Assembly: GCF_000381925.1 (NCBI RefSeq)
Contig: NZ_KB907307.1
Span: forward strand, 4,836,001 to 4,900,000
Source: Nocardia sp. BMG111209
Lineage (GTDB): Bacteria; Actinomycetota; Actinomycetes; Mycobacteriales; Mycobacteriaceae
Direction of reading: 5' to 3'
Length of the DNA stretch: 64,000 bases
In this document: positions 25,979 through 34,766 of the stretch, in pieces
Numbering within the stretch: the stretch's first letter is position 1
How the letters are laid out: each line of letters opens with the position of its first letter
Made by a program: the position numbers and the translations under genes
Notes under the pieces: generated by a model
Told to the model about the DNA's origin: nothing
The model's database searches: none
What the model saw: only the letters and a program-made list of their open reading frames with translations

Positions 25979-26818
25979 CTACGACCGGCCGTAACCGGTC
26001 TGGTCGCCGTACTGGTACCCGGAGGTCGTCGCGGTGGCCTGCGGATATCCGCTGCCCTGCGGCGCCGCGGACCACTGCCGCTGCCGGGCCGCGTCCTCCC
26101 GCCCGCGCTGGAAGGCCTCGGCGTGGCCACGCAGCTCCGGCATCTCGCCCTCGACGGTGTCCAGCCAGTGCTCCCAGCGCTGCTGCATCGGCCGGATCAG
26201 GCCGCCACCGAGGCCGACGATCAGCACGCCGCCGATCGTGGCGAGCACGGTGACCAGCACCGGGGTGGTGACCGAGGTCGCGACGCCGATCTGGTTGAGC
26301 GCGGCGATGATGCCGATACCCCAGATGAACACCGCGGCGATCCGGCCCAGCATCCGGCCGTAGGACAGGCCGCTCAGCATGTTCGAGACCAGATCCATCA
26401 CCACCCGCGCGACCGCGGCCGCGACGCAGACGATGATGATCGCCACGGCCGCCTTCGGCAGCCAGGACACGATGCCGTCGAGCATCCGGCTGATCGGGTT
26501 CGGGCCGAAGGTGCCGAAGCCGAGCTGCAGGGTGATCAACATGATCGCGTAGTAGATCAGCTTGCTGAACATCGAGGTGGCGTCGTACCGGCTGTTGGCG
26601 AGCATCCGGTTGACCCCGCCGTGTTCGGCCAGGCGATCGAATCCGACCCGGCGCAGCACCCGGTCGCATATTCGCGAGATGACCTTCGCGATGATCCAGC
26701 CGATCACCAGGATGACAATGAATCCGATCAGTTTCGGCACGAACGTCGCGACCGAACTCCACGCGTCCGTGAATCCCCTCTGGAAATCGATAGCCACAGT
26801 GGAGGTGTACACGACCAT
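25979..26818 (-). CDS. Mechanosensitive-type membrane protein (conserved TM-helix family)
   Basis: 279 aa with about five transmembrane helices. Two internal repeats of the TM_helix type are visible: LIGFIVILVIGWIIAKVISR and the second PKAAVAIIIVCVAAAVARVV, followed by IWGIGIIAALNQIGVA, as in CmpX/MscS-related proteins. The C-terminal ~60 residues are Gln/Gly/Tyr-rich and disordered (QATATTSGYQYGDQTGYG). Probably an osmotic or cell-envelope stress channel. Monocistronic. Confidence 0.8.
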   Translation of the reverse strand: MVVYTSTVAIDFQRGFTDAWSSVATFVPKLIGFIVILVIGWIIAKVISRICDRVLRRVGFDRLAEHGGVNRMLANSRYDATSMFSKLIYYAIMLITLQLGFGTFGPNPISRMLDGIVSWLPKAAVAIIIVCVAAAVARVVMDLVSNMLSGLSYGRMLGRIAAVFIWGIGIIAALNQIGVATSVTTPVLVTVLATIGGVLIVGLGGGLIRPMQQRWEHWLDTVEGEMPELRGHAEAFQRGREDAARQRQWSAAPQGSGYPQATATTSGYQYGDQTGYGRS

Positions 26819-26948
26819 TCCCTTCGAAATCAGGCGCGCCCGGCCGTCTGCCGCGGCTGCTGGAGAGGATGGAACTGGTCTCAGTAGATCACCCGGTCAT
26901 CCCATTTGCACGAGTATTGCCGAGATCGTGAACTTGTCCGAAATGCCG

Positions 26949-26981
26949 CCGGCCGTGGCCTCTCGAGGAGGCCACGGCCGG
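26949..26981. terminator. Hairpin terminator downstream of the SLT gene
   Basis: Perfect 14-bp stem CCGGCCGTGGCCTC / GAGGCCACGGCCGG around TCGAG, about 27 nt beyond the SLT stop on its coding strand. Confidence 0.7.
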
Positions 26982-27007
26982 AAACGGTGTGAGGAACGGA
27001 ACGCGGA

Positions 27008-27640
27008 TCAGTACGCCGAGTTGACGTTGTCCATCGAGCCGTAGCGCGCGGCGGCGTAGTTGCAGGCCGCGGCGATGTTGGCCACCGGGTCGTAGATGTC
27101 CCAGGAGGTGCCGTCGACGTGGTAGGTCTGGAACGTCGGATCGATCACCTGCAGCAGGCCCTTCGACGGAATTCCGTTGATGGCGTTGATATCCCACAGG
27201 TTGATCGCACGCGGATCGCCCGAGGACTCGCGCTGCACGTTGCGGTAGATGCCGTCGTAGGTGGCGGGGATGCCGTGCGAGTTCATGATGTCCATGGCCT
27301 GGTGGATCCAGCCGTCCAGGTCGTTGGAGTAGACGGCCGGGGCGGGCGCGGGGGCCGGCGGCGCCGGCTCCTGCATCGCGGCCGGGGCCGGGTCATCGAT
27401 CTGCGCCGGATCGAATGCGGGGGTGGCATCCTCCACCGGATCGTCGATCGGCTTGGCCTTGGCAGTCACCGCATCGGCGGCGGCGGCGAGGGTCGACTGC
27501 AGGGCTACCGGCTGCACCTCGGTGCTGCGGTGGCCTCCGGCGGAGGTGATGGCCGCGAAGGCGGCCAGGGCCAGGGCGCCGGCACCGGCGGTACGAGCGG
27601 CGGACTTGACGCGACTGGACTTGATGGTGCTTGCAGACAT
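27008..27640 (-). CDS. Secreted transglycosylase (SLT / resuscitation-factor-like) protein
   Basis: 210 aa. Residues 1-35 are a signal peptide region (AARTAGAGALALAAFAAITSA), 55-100 an Ala/Pro/Asp-rich linker, and the C-terminal ~110 residues an SLT lysozyme-fold domain: catalytic Glu in NVQRESSGDPRAIN, GIPSKGLLQVIDPTF, and PVANIAAACNYAAARYG. It should cleave peptidoglycan glycan strands during growth or resuscitation. Upstream are a ~490-nt leader with a small ORF and a hairpin, and a CRP-type palindrome, suggesting tight control. Confidence 0.85.
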   Translation of the reverse strand: MSASTIKSSRVKSAARTAGAGALALAAFAAITSAGGHRSTEVQPVALQSTLAAAADAVTAKAKPIDDPVEDATPAFDPAQIDDPAPAAMQEPAPPAPAPAPAVYSNDLDGWIHQAMDIMNSHGIPATYDGIYRNVQRESSGDPRAINLWDINAINGIPSKGLLQVIDPTFQTYHVDGTSWDIYDPVANIAAACNYAAARYGSMDNVNSAY

Positions 27641-27771
27641 GTGTTCGTGGTTCCTATCTGGGGACGTCGGCCGTCACCGGCCTGCCACAGGCAGCACTGA
27701 ACCAGGGCGGTACCCTCGGAGAGGTTCGCCCGCAAATGGCTGATCGTGGCTTTTGCTGTTGAAAGGGGACC

Positions 27772-27788
27772 GGGGAGCTGTGCTCCCC
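27772..27788 (-). promoter_or_regulatory. Hairpin in the SLT leader, directly after the small ORF
   Basis: GGGGAGC / GCTCCCC with a 3-nt loop, starting at the base after the TGA of the 51-aa leader ORF. A position this close suggests an attenuator or a transcript-processing element. Confidence 0.45.
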
Positions 27789-27944
27789 TCAGCGAAGAGG
27801 ACTCTGGCTCTCCACCGACACTGACGCGACTTCAGCAGCTGACGGGCTGGCGACCCGGCGGCGAAGCGAGATGCGCGCGCGATTGCGGCAGACGCTGCGG
27901 CTGCGGTGCCGGACGGGCACTGCGGTCGCCGTCGTGTTCCACAT
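27789..27944 (-). CDS. Small Arg-rich leader ORF upstream of the SLT gene, 51 aa
   Basis: ATG 27944 to TGA 27789. The product starts MWNTTATAVPVRHRSRSVCR and is very basic (many Arg, one Cys). Third codon positions are mostly G or C, as in real genes of this genome. GGAG lies 12 nt upstream of the ATG, a weak ribosome site. Its stop abuts a hairpin. It could be a regulatory leader peptide or a small basic protein. Confidence 0.4.
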   Translation of the reverse strand: MWNTTATAVPVRHRSRSVCRNRARISLRRRVASPSAAEVASVSVESQSPLR

Positions 27945-28070
27945 AAGCGTTGACAACTCCTTGAGCTTTCCAGACTTGCGGTCTGTTAACCGACAGATCA
28001 CAGCCTGATCTCGCAAAGTTAATTCGATAGAAACTGAAGTTGAACTAAAGGTGAACTGGTTCGAGTTGAA

Positions 28071-28084
28071 GGTCCGTTCGGACC
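28071..28084. promoter_or_regulatory. Palindrome 1: GGTCCGTTCGGACC
   Basis: Arms GGTCCG / CGGACC around TT. It is nearly identical to the palindrome at 28236. On the minus strand it directly follows a TATAGA -10-like box, so a bound repressor could block the SLT leader promoter. Confidence 0.5.
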
Positions 28085-28126
28085 GTCTATATCGCTCCCA
28101 TCAGGCGTTTTATCCAAAACCTTAAA

Positions 28127-28140
28127 GTGACGTGCGTCAC
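28127..28140. promoter_or_regulatory. CRP/Rv3676-type cAMP receptor protein site
   Basis: GTGACGTGCGTCAC, a perfect palindrome matching GTGA-N6-TCAC, with A on both flanks. It lies upstream of a TATAGA -10-like box on the minus strand and hence of the SLT gene and its leader. In M. tuberculosis rpfA is a known CRP target. Confidence 0.6.
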
Positions 28141-28235
28141 AGAAAAAGTTACCCCGCCGATATCGACCTGCGTGATTTGTCCGAATTAGAAGTTCGCTGG
28201 ACCCTCGAAGGTCACGCTCGAGACTCGACGGAACG

Positions 28236-28249
28236 GGTCCGTACGGACC
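28236..28249. promoter_or_regulatory. Palindrome 2: GGTCCGTACGGACC
   Basis: Fully symmetric 14-mer, differing from palindrome 1 only in the central two bases, 165 bp away and on the other side of the CRP-type site. I see no gene in 28141-28399. Confidence 0.5.
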
Positions 28250-28400
28250 TGAAATCGGTCGTAGGTATCGACCCCGCAACATTCGGGAAGCCGACATTAC
28301 GGTCATATCGGCCGAAATGCGGTGGCCGGATCGGGCCGCGGCGATCACCCGGCCCCGGATTACACCCCCGCACGACCGCCGAACGCCCCCGAAGACGGGA

Positions 28401-28430
28401 AAACCCCGGCGGCCGTGGCCACCGGGGTTT
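28401..28430 (-). terminator. Terminator of cbs
   Basis: Stem AAACCCCGG-c-GGCC / GGCC-a-CCGGGGTTT, 20 nt past the cbs stop; on the cbs coding strand the stem ends in TTTT. Confidence 0.8.
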
Positions 28431-28449
28431 CGCGCGGGGAGTGTGCCGA

Positions 28450-29829
28450 CTAGTTGCCGGACAGGAAACCGAGCAGATCGTGCCGCGTGATGACGCCGAT
28501 CGGCTTACCGTCCTCCACGACCATCAGCGCGTCTGTCATCTCCAGTTCCTTGGTCGCCGACGAGACCGGCTCACCCGAGCCGATCAGCGGGAACGACGGG
28601 CTCATGTGCTTGGACACCGGATCGGTGAGGTGGGCGCGGCCCTCGAACACCGCCGACAGCAGATCGCGCTCGGTGACGCTGCCCGCGACCTCGCCCGCCA
28701 TCACCGGCGGTTCCGCGCCGACCACCGGCATCTGCGAGACGCCGTATTCGCGCAGGATCTCGATCGCGTCGCGCAGCGTCTCCTGCGGATGCGTGTGCAC
28801 CAGATCGGGCAGCGCGCCCGACTTGCCGCGCAGTACGTCGCCGACCAACGGCTCCGGCAGCGTCGGATCCAGGCGGGTGCGCAGGAAGCCGTAGGAGCTC
28901 ATCCACTGGTCGTTGAAGATCTTCGACAGGTAGCCGCGGCCGCCGTCGGGCAGCAACACCACCACCACGGCGTCGGGATCGCGCTCGGCGACCCGCAGCG
29001 CGGCCACCACCGCCATACCGCACGAACCGCCGACCAGCAGCCCCTCCTCGCGGGCCAGGCGCCGGGTCATCTCGAAGGAGTCGGCGTCGGAGACGGCGAT
29101 GATCTCGTCCGGGATCTCGGGGTCGTAGGCCGAGGGCCAGAAGTCCTCACCGACGCCCTCCACCAGATACGGCCGGCCGGTACCGCCGGAGTACACCGAA
29201 CCCTCCGGGTCGGCGCCGATGATCTGCACCTTCCCGCCGGACACCTCCTTGAGATAACGGCCGGTGCCGGTGATGGTGCCGCCGGTGCCGACGCCGGCCA
29301 CGAAGTGGGTGACCCGGCCCTCGGTGTCGCGCCAGATCTCCGGACCGGTGGTCTCGTAGTGGCTGGCCGGGCCGCCGGGGTTGGAGTACTGATCCGGCTT
29401 CCAGGCGCCGGGGATCTCGCGGACCAGGCGGTCGGAGACGTTGTAGTAGCTGTCCGGATGTTCCGGCGCCACGGCGGTCGGGCAGACCACCACCTCGGCG
29501 CCGTAGGCCCGCAGCACGTTCCGCTTGTCCTCACTGACCTTGTCCGGGCAGACGAAGACGCATTTGTAGCCGCGTTGCTGCGCGACCAGGGCCAGGCCCA
29601 CCCCGGTGTTCCCGGACGTGGGCTCGACGATGGTGCCGCCCGGCCGCAGCAGACCGTCCTGCTCGGCGGCATCGATCATCTTGACCGCGATGCGGTCCTT
29701 GGAGCTGCCGCCCGGATTCAGGTATTCGATCTTCGCCGCCACCAAGCCGGAATTCGGCCCCACCACGGAGTTCAGTCGAACGAGTGGGGTGTTGCCGATG
29801 AGATCGACGACATGGTTCGCGATGCGCAT
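28450..29829 (-). CDS. cbs: Cystathionine beta-synthase (PLP domain plus CBS pair)
   Basis: 459 aa. Residues 1-330 are a fold-type II PLP domain: IGNTPLVRLN, PLP lysine K44 in NPGGSSKDR, EPTSGNTGVGLALVAQQRGY, and GTGGTITGTGRYLKE. The C-terminal ~120 residues contain two CBS motifs (DAIEILREYGVSQMPVV and DALMVVEDGKPIGVITRHDLL), often adenosyl-ligand sensing. It condenses homocysteine and serine to cystathionine. No heme-binding N-terminal extension. ATG 29829 (MRIANHVVDLIGNTP); ATG 29838 is possible. Same neighbourhood as metB, as in mycobacteria (Rv1077/Rv1079). Confidence 0.93.
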   Translation of the reverse strand: MRIANHVVDLIGNTPLVRLNSVVGPNSGLVAAKIEYLNPGGSSKDRIAVKMIDAAEQDGLLRPGGTIVEPTSGNTGVGLALVAQQRGYKCVFVCPDKVSEDKRNVLRAYGAEVVVCPTAVAPEHPDSYYNVSDRLVREIPGAWKPDQYSNPGGPASHYETTGPEIWRDTEGRVTHFVAGVGTGGTITGTGRYLKEVSGGKVQIIGADPEGSVYSGGTGRPYLVEGVGEDFWPSAYDPEIPDEIIAVSDADSFEMTRRLAREEGLLVGGSCGMAVVAALRVAERDPDAVVVVLLPDGGRGYLSKIFNDQWMSSYGFLRTRLDPTLPEPLVGDVLRGKSGALPDLVHTHPQETLRDAIEILREYGVSQMPVVGAEPPVMAGEVAGSVTERDLLSAVFEGRAHLTDPVSKHMSPSFPLIGSGEPVSSATKELEMTDALMVVEDGKPIGVITRHDLLGFLSGN

Positions 29830-29968
29830 GGCACCCATCGTTGCAGAAGCGACCGACCGCCCTGTCGTGGCACCTGCCACTGACGCGGCACGCTGTCGTC
29901 CACATCACAGCGCGGACGCACCGGCCATACTGCCGCGCTGGATTCGGATTGCATTTATCATCGCCGCC

Positions 29969-30583
29969 GTGAGGATTCCGAAGACCGCTTCCGCCACCGC
30001 GCTCGGGGCCCTCGGGGCCGTCGCCACGCTCGCGCTGCCCGGCTCCGCCAGTGCCCAGACCGTCGAATTCCCGCAGATTCAGACGCTGTTCTACGGCGGC
30101 GCCTGCTGGGGCAACATCCGGACCTGGGCCGACACCGGCCCCGACTATCCGGGCCGGGCGGTGCTCAACATCCAGTCCCTGCCCATCCAGGGCGTCGGGC
30201 CCGGCGATTACCCGCTCGCGCCGCTGTGCGAGGTCGACACCACGGTCGCCTGGCGCAACGTCGGTACCGGCGCCACCGGCGACTATCACGTCACCGTCGT
30301 GTCGGGTATCTACGGCAGCATCCTGTACTCGCTGTTCCAGGACACCGGGCCGGGCCACATCGAGGTCACGGTGACGACCAACAATGCCGCGACCCCCGTG
30401 CACGGCTCCTTCGACGTGCTCGGACCGCCGCCGGAGGCCCCGAAGCCCGCGCCGGTCGACGAGAAGACCGCCGACAGGTCGGCGCGGGTCGGGTCCACCG
30501 ATCCGTCCACCCCACTGGACGAGAAGACCGGCACGGTCCGGCCCGCCGACACGGACACGTCCGTCGAGGACTCCCCCGCCTGA
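29969..30583 (+). CDS. Secreted protein with Ala/Pro-rich acidic tail, unknown function
   Basis: 204 aa. GTG 29969 is followed by a signal peptide (ALGALGAVATLALPGSASAQ, cleavage near residue 28). The mature ~115-residue domain is beta-rich with two Cys (GGACWGNIRTW, LAPLCEVDTTVAW), probably disulfide-bonded, and the tail (DEKTADRSARV...) is hydrophilic. No enzyme motif and no family name I can assign. Divergent from cbs. A TTTATC box lies about 15 nt upstream of the start. Confidence 0.7.
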   Translation: MRIPKTASATALGALGAVATLALPGSASAQTVEFPQIQTLFYGGACWGNIRTWADTGPDYPGRAVLNIQSLPIQGVGPGDYPLAPLCEVDTTVAWRNVGTGATGDYHVTVVSGIYGSILYSLFQDTGPGHIEVTVTTNNAATPVHGSFDVLGPPPEAPKPAPVDEKTADRSARVGSTDPSTPLDEKTGTVRPADTDTSVEDSPA

Positions 30584-30705
30584 TTCCGGGCCGCGGACCA
30601 TGCCGGCCCGCGGTCGCGCGGTCTCGCGGCGACCGGCGGCAGACCTGCCGCCGTCCGGCGCCGGGGCCTCGTCGGGTGCCGACGGCGACCGAGGCCGAGA
30701 CCGCC

Positions 30706-31269
30706 TCAGGCGGTGGCGATCTCGACGACGAGCCGGGCCGGGTCGCCGGAGACCGTATAGGCCGGTCGATCGGCCTGCACACCGATGAACGACTGGGTGA
30801 CGCCCTCGTAGACCTGGGTGCCGTAGACCCCGGCGATCCCGGGCACGCCCGCATCGGTCACCGGATCCGGCCCGTCGTACTCGTCCACCCCGCTGTCCCA
30901 CGGATACGCCGAACCGAGGATCCGCACCTCGAGGACCGACCGGCCGGCCACCGGCAGCGGCGTACCGCTACCGTCCTGCAACGCCTGCCCGGTGTACTGC
31001 ACCTGCCAGCCGGGCACCCCGGCGCCGCCGAGTTCGTAGATCACCCGGTCGACACCGGGCAGATGTTCCAGATGGACGCCGGTCACCGTCAGCCGCGCAT
31101 CCCGAGAGGCGAGGGCATCGTCGGCCGATTTCGGCACCGCGGGGGCCGGCACCGCCGCCGAGGTGACAACCGGCGGCACCGGGCCGGGTGCCGGGACCGG
31201 GGGCTGCTCCGAGCAACCCGTCAGCAGCGCGAATCCCGCGAGGACCGTCAACGCCAGGCTGTTACGCAT
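30706..31269 (-). CDS. AMIN-like domain lipoprotein
   Basis: 187 aa. Lipoprotein signal with lipobox LLTGC (Cys near 19), Pro/Ala-rich linker, then the AMIN-like domain of actinobacterial exported proteins: DARLTVTGVHLEHLPGVDRVIYEL, GVPGWQVQYTG, VLEVRILG, and the C-terminal FIGVQADRPAYTVSGDPARLVVEI. Such domains are thought to bind cell-wall polymers. ATG 31269; upstream in-frame ATGs would put residues before the signal. Divergent from the methyltransferase. Confidence 0.8.
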   Translation of the reverse strand: MRNSLALTVLAGFALLTGCSEQPPVPAPGPVPPVVTSAAVPAPAVPKSADDALASRDARLTVTGVHLEHLPGVDRVIYELGGAGVPGWQVQYTGQALQDGSGTPLPVAGRSVLEVRILGSAYPWDSGVDEYDGPDPVTDAGVPGIAGVYGTQVYEGVTQSFIGVQADRPAYTVSGDPARLVVEIATA

Positions 31270-31340
31270 GGGGCAGATGGTAAATGTGCGACCCCTGGGG
31301 TCGCGGTGACGACACGGCAACGGTCTAGCACACTGTAGGT

Positions 31341-32510
31341 GTGCTGGAAGTCGACGACGTGCTGAGCCGCCTGCGGCGCTATCCCGATGTGGAGGCAGTG
31401 AATCTTTACGCGGTCGATGCGGCGGACCGGCTGCTGCTGGACGTCGCCGCGGACTCCCTGGCCGCCGCGGGCACCGGCCGCGTCGTGATCGTCGACGACG
31501 GGTACGGCGCCCTCACCCTCGGCGCCATCGCCGCCCACGATCTGCGCGACGTCCGCGTCCATCAGGACCTGCTGACCGGCGAGCTGGCGCTGGCGAACAA
31601 CGCCCGCGCGGTCGGGCTGGCCGACCGGTACTCCGCTCTGCCCCTGGGGCAGGAACTGCTCGCCGACGCCGAGGTGGTGCTGCTGCGGCTGCCGCGCATG
31701 CTGGCCGGCCTGGCCGAGATCGCCGATGCCGTGGCCCGGTACGCCACGCCGGGCGTCCAGGTCTTCGCGGGGGCCCGCGACAAATATCTGACCCCGGCGA
31801 TGAACGAGGTACTCGCCGAGTCGTTCGCGTCCGTGCAGGCCAGCCGCGGGCGGCAGAAATCCCGGATCCTGCTGGCCGGCGCGCCCCGGCCACTCGGCGA
31901 GCCGCCGTATCCGGTGCGCCGGCGACTCGACGAGATCGATCTCGAGGTCGTCGCGCACGGCGCGGCGTTCTCCGGGCCGAAGCTCGACATCGGCACGCGC
32001 TTCCTGCTCGAGCATCTGCGGCGGATGAAGCCCGATGCGAGCGAGGCCGTCGATCTCGGCTGCGGGACCGGCATTCTCGCGGTCGCGCTGGCGAAGGCCC
32101 GCCCGCACGTGACCGTGGTCGGCACCGACCAGTCCGCGGCGGCGGTCGCCTCGGCCCGGGCCACCGCCGCCGCCAACGACGTGGCGGACCGCGTCTGCGT
32201 GCTGCGCGACGACGCCATGACCGGACTCGCCGATCGCAGCGCGGATCTGGTGCTGTGCAATCCCCCTTTCCACGTCGGCGCGGCCGTGCACACCGGCGCG
32301 GCGATCAAGATGTTCGGCCAGGCCGGGCGGGTGCTGCGTCCCGGCGGCGAACTGTGGACCGTGTACAACACACACCTCAACTACCGCGGCGTCATGCAGC
32401 GGATGGTCGGCCGGACCGAGGTGGTCGGCCGCAACGCCAAGTTCACCGTGACCCGATCGGTGCGCGGCCTGCACGAACTGCCGCCGGACCCCGGCAACTT
32501 CGACGCTTAG
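31341..32510 (+). CDS. Class I SAM methyltransferase (RsmC/RlmG-like)
   Basis: 389 aa, two-domain. The N-terminal half is a degenerate methyltransferase-like fold; the C-terminal catalytic half has SAM motif I AVDLGCGTGILAVAL (near residue 238), an acidic loop VVGTDQSAAAV, and the substrate motif NPPFHVG. The NPPFH motif and bilobal layout are those of 16S/23S rRNA guanine-N2 methyltransferases (RsmC/RlmG); the exact target is inferred. GTG 31341. Confidence 0.8.
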   Translation: MLEVDDVLSRLRRYPDVEAVNLYAVDAADRLLLDVAADSLAAAGTGRVVIVDDGYGALTLGAIAAHDLRDVRVHQDLLTGELALANNARAVGLADRYSALPLGQELLADAEVVLLRLPRMLAGLAEIADAVARYATPGVQVFAGARDKYLTPAMNEVLAESFASVQASRGRQKSRILLAGAPRPLGEPPYPVRRRLDEIDLEVVAHGAAFSGPKLDIGTRFLLEHLRRMKPDASEAVDLGCGTGILAVALAKARPHVTVVGTDQSAAAVASARATAAANDVADRVCVLRDDAMTGLADRSADLVLCNPPFHVGAAVHTGAAIKMFGQAGRVLRPGGELWTVYNTHLNYRGVMQRMVGRTEVVGRNAKFTVTRSVRGLHELPPDPGNFDA

Positions 32511-32623
32511 CCCGATTTGTCGGATTTTTGCCGGTTTCCGGAACTTGCCCCGGGCGCCGGACGTTGGATACTCAGAACGACCACGACAACCGTGGCTCGC
32601 GACTTCCGGAAGGGCACGAGACG

Positions 32624-33472
32624 GTGCGCACGACTAGCAACCCGATCTTCAGAAACCTGCCGCAGCGGCAGGGTGGTGGATCCGCCGGGTTCGGTCCGGC
32701 CGATGCCGGCCAATTCGGCGGACAACAGGCGCCGTACGGCACGCAACAGCCGTACCGGACGGCGCCGGCGACGCGGCCGATGACCATCGACGACGTCGTC
32801 ACCAAAACCGGTATCAGCCTCGGTGTGGTCACCGTGGGCGCGATCGTCTCCTACGCGCTGACCTCCGCGAACCACGGGCTCGCGGGCCTGTTCGCGCTGG
32901 CCGGGCTGATCGCGTTCGGCATGACCTTCGTCACCATGTTCTCGCCGCGGCTGCAGACCAGCCCCGCGTTCGTGCTGACGTTCGCGGCGTTCGAGGGCCT
33001 GTTCCTGGGCGCGGTGTCGTTCCTGCTGGCCAACGTCCGCTTCGGCGGGCACGGCGGGGTCGGCGGCTCCGGCATGATCGCCCAGGCCGTACTCGGCACC
33101 TTCGGCGTGTTCTTCGGCATGCTCGTCGTCTACAAGACGGGTGCGATCCGGGTCACGCCGCGGTTCACCCGCATCATGGTCGGCGCGCTGATCGGCGTGC
33201 TGGTGCTGGCGCTGGGCAACGCGGTCGCCGCGATCTTCACCCCCGGCGGCTTCGGCCTGCGCGACGGTGGCCCGATCGCGATCGTGTTCAGCCTCGTGGT
33301 GATCGCCATCGCCGCCTTCAGCTTCCTGCTGGACTTCGACGCCGCCGACGGGCTCATCCGCGCCGGCGCCCCGGAGAAGGCGGCCTGGCAGGTGGCCTTC
33401 GGCCTGACCGTCACCCTGGTCTGGCTGTACCTGGAGATCCTGCGCCTGCTGAGCTATCTCCAGAACGACTAG
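32624..33472 (+). CDS. Bax inhibitor-1 / YccA family membrane protein
   Basis: 282 aa. Gln/Gly-rich cytoplasmic N-terminus of ~50 residues, then seven hydrophobic helices with the BI-1 motifs: MTIDDVVTKTGISLGVV, FAAFEGLFLGAVSF, AVLGTFGVFFGMLVVYKTG, and the C-terminal SFLLDFDAADGLI, whose paired Asp form the pH-sensitive di-aspartyl site in bacterial BsYetJ. Probably a calcium-leak channel. Start GTG 32624 with GGAAGG upstream. Confidence 0.85.
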   Translation: MRTTSNPIFRNLPQRQGGGSAGFGPADAGQFGGQQAPYGTQQPYRTAPATRPMTIDDVVTKTGISLGVVTVGAIVSYALTSANHGLAGLFALAGLIAFGMTFVTMFSPRLQTSPAFVLTFAAFEGLFLGAVSFLLANVRFGGHGGVGGSGMIAQAVLGTFGVFFGMLVVYKTGAIRVTPRFTRIMVGALIGVLVLALGNAVAAIFTPGGFGLRDGGPIAIVFSLVVIAIAAFSFLLDFDAADGLIRAGAPEKAAWQVAFGLTVTLVWLYLEILRLLSYLQND

Positions 33473-33505
33473 CGTCCGGGGCCATGGCCCCGACCGCGTG
33501 AGAGA

Positions 33506-33539
33506 GGAACGGCCGGTCCCTTCGGGGACCGGCCGTTCC
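33506..33539. terminator. Terminator between BI-1 gene and thiolase
   Basis: Perfect 15-bp stem GGAACGGCCGGTCCC / GGGACCGGCCGTTCC with a TTCG tetraloop between the convergent genes. Confidence 0.85.
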
Positions 33540-33545
33540 GGTGTA

Positions 33546-34766
33546 TCAGCTGAGCCGTTCGATGATCATCGCCATGCCCTGGCCGCCGCCGACGCACATG
33601 GTCTCGAGACCGAACTGCTGGTCGTGGGTCTGCAGGTTGTTGATCAGGGTGGCGCTGATGCGGGCGCCGGTCATGCCGAACGGGTGGCCCAGCGCGATCG
33701 CGCCGCCGGACACGTTCAGCTTGTCCAGGTCCATGTCCAGCTCGCGGGCCGAGCCGAGGACCTGCACCGCGAACGCCTCGTTGATCTCGTACAGGTCGAT
33801 ATCACCGATGGTCTTGCCGGCGATCGCGAGCGCGTTGCGCACGGCCTGGATCGGGCCGAGGCCCATGATCTCCGGCGACAGGCCCGACACGCCGGTGGAC
33901 ACGATCCGTGCCAGCGGGGTCAGGCCCAGTTCCTTCGCCTTGGTGTCGCTCATGATCACCAGGGCGGCGGCGCCGTCGTTGAGCGGGCAGGCGTTACCGG
34001 CGGTGACCGTGCCATCGGGCCGGAACACGGGCTTGAGCTGCGAGATCTTCTCGTAGGTGGTGCCCGGCCGCGGGCCGTCGTCGGTCGAGACGACGCTGCC
34101 GTCGGGCAGGGTCACGGGGGTGATCTCGCGCTCGAAGAAGCCGGACTTGATGGCCTCCTCGGCCCGCTGCTGCGAGCGCACGCCCCACTCGTCCTGCTCC
34201 TGGCGGGAGATCCCGGTCAGCTGCGCGACGTTCTCGGCGGTCTGGCCCATCGCGATGTAGATGTCGGGGATCTCGTCGTTCTCGCGCGGATCGGTCCAGT
34301 CGGCGGAACCGGCCTGCGACCGCTTCACGGTGCGCGCCTCGGCCTCGGCGAAGTCGATGTTGTGGGTGTCGGGCCAGCCGTCGGAGGTGCCCTTCGGGAA
34401 CTGCGACACCGTCTCCACACCCGCGGAGACGAACACGTTGCCCTCGCCGGCCTTGATCGCGTGGAAGGCCATCCGGGTGGTCTGCAGCGAGGAGGCGCAG
34501 TAACGGTTGACGGTCGTGCCCGGCAGGTAGTCGTAGCCGAGCTTGGTGGCGACCACCTTCGCCATGTTGAATCCGGCGGTGCCGGCCGGCTGGCCGGAGC
34601 CCAGATGCAGATCGTCGATGTCGGCGGCGGCCAGGCTCGGCACCTTGTCCAGCGCCGCGCGCACCATCTGGGTGACCAGATCGTCGGGGCGGATGCTCAC
34701 CAGGGAGCCCTTGGCGGCCCGGCCGATCGGTGAACGGGCATAGGAAACGATGACGGCCTCGGGCAT
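33546..34766 (-). CDS. fadA3: Acetyl-CoA C-acyltransferase (thiolase)
   Basis: 406 aa. Nucleophilic C90 in VNRYCASSLQT, NEAFAVQ, the catalytic His in GGAIALGHPFGMTGAR, and the second Cys in ETMCVGGGQGMAMI. It acts in beta-oxidation or acetoacetyl-CoA metabolism. The gene next to it is a GDSL hydrolase, the same pairing as fadA3 (Rv1074c)/Rv1075c; the symbol rests on that context and on FadA-type sequence. Confidence 0.85.
   Translation of the reverse strand: MPEAVIVSYARSPIGRAAKGSLVSIRPDDLVTQMVRAALDKVPSLAAADIDDLHLGSGQPAGTAGFNMAKVVATKLGYDYLPGTTVNRYCASSLQTTRMAFHAIKAGEGNVFVSAGVETVSQFPKGTSDGWPDTHNIDFAEAEARTVKRSQAGSADWTDPRENDEIPDIYIAMGQTAENVAQLTGISRQEQDEWGVRSQQRAEEAIKSGFFEREITPVTLPDGSVVSTDDGPRPGTTYEKISQLKPVFRPDGTVTAGNACPLNDGAAALVIMSDTKAKELGLTPLARIVSTGVSGLSPEIMGLGPIQAVRNALAIAGKTIGDIDLYEINEAFAVQVLGSARELDMDLDKLNVSGGAIALGHPFGMTGARISATLINNLQTHDQQFGLETMCVGGGQGMAMIIERLS

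Noticed and set aside
27641..28130. A c-di-AMP (ydaO/yuaA) riboswitch upstream of the SLT gene, common for actinobacterial rpf genes
   Set aside because: The conserved ydaO core elements, such as the CAGCTAAC..GCAGGCG part, are not found on either strand in the leader.
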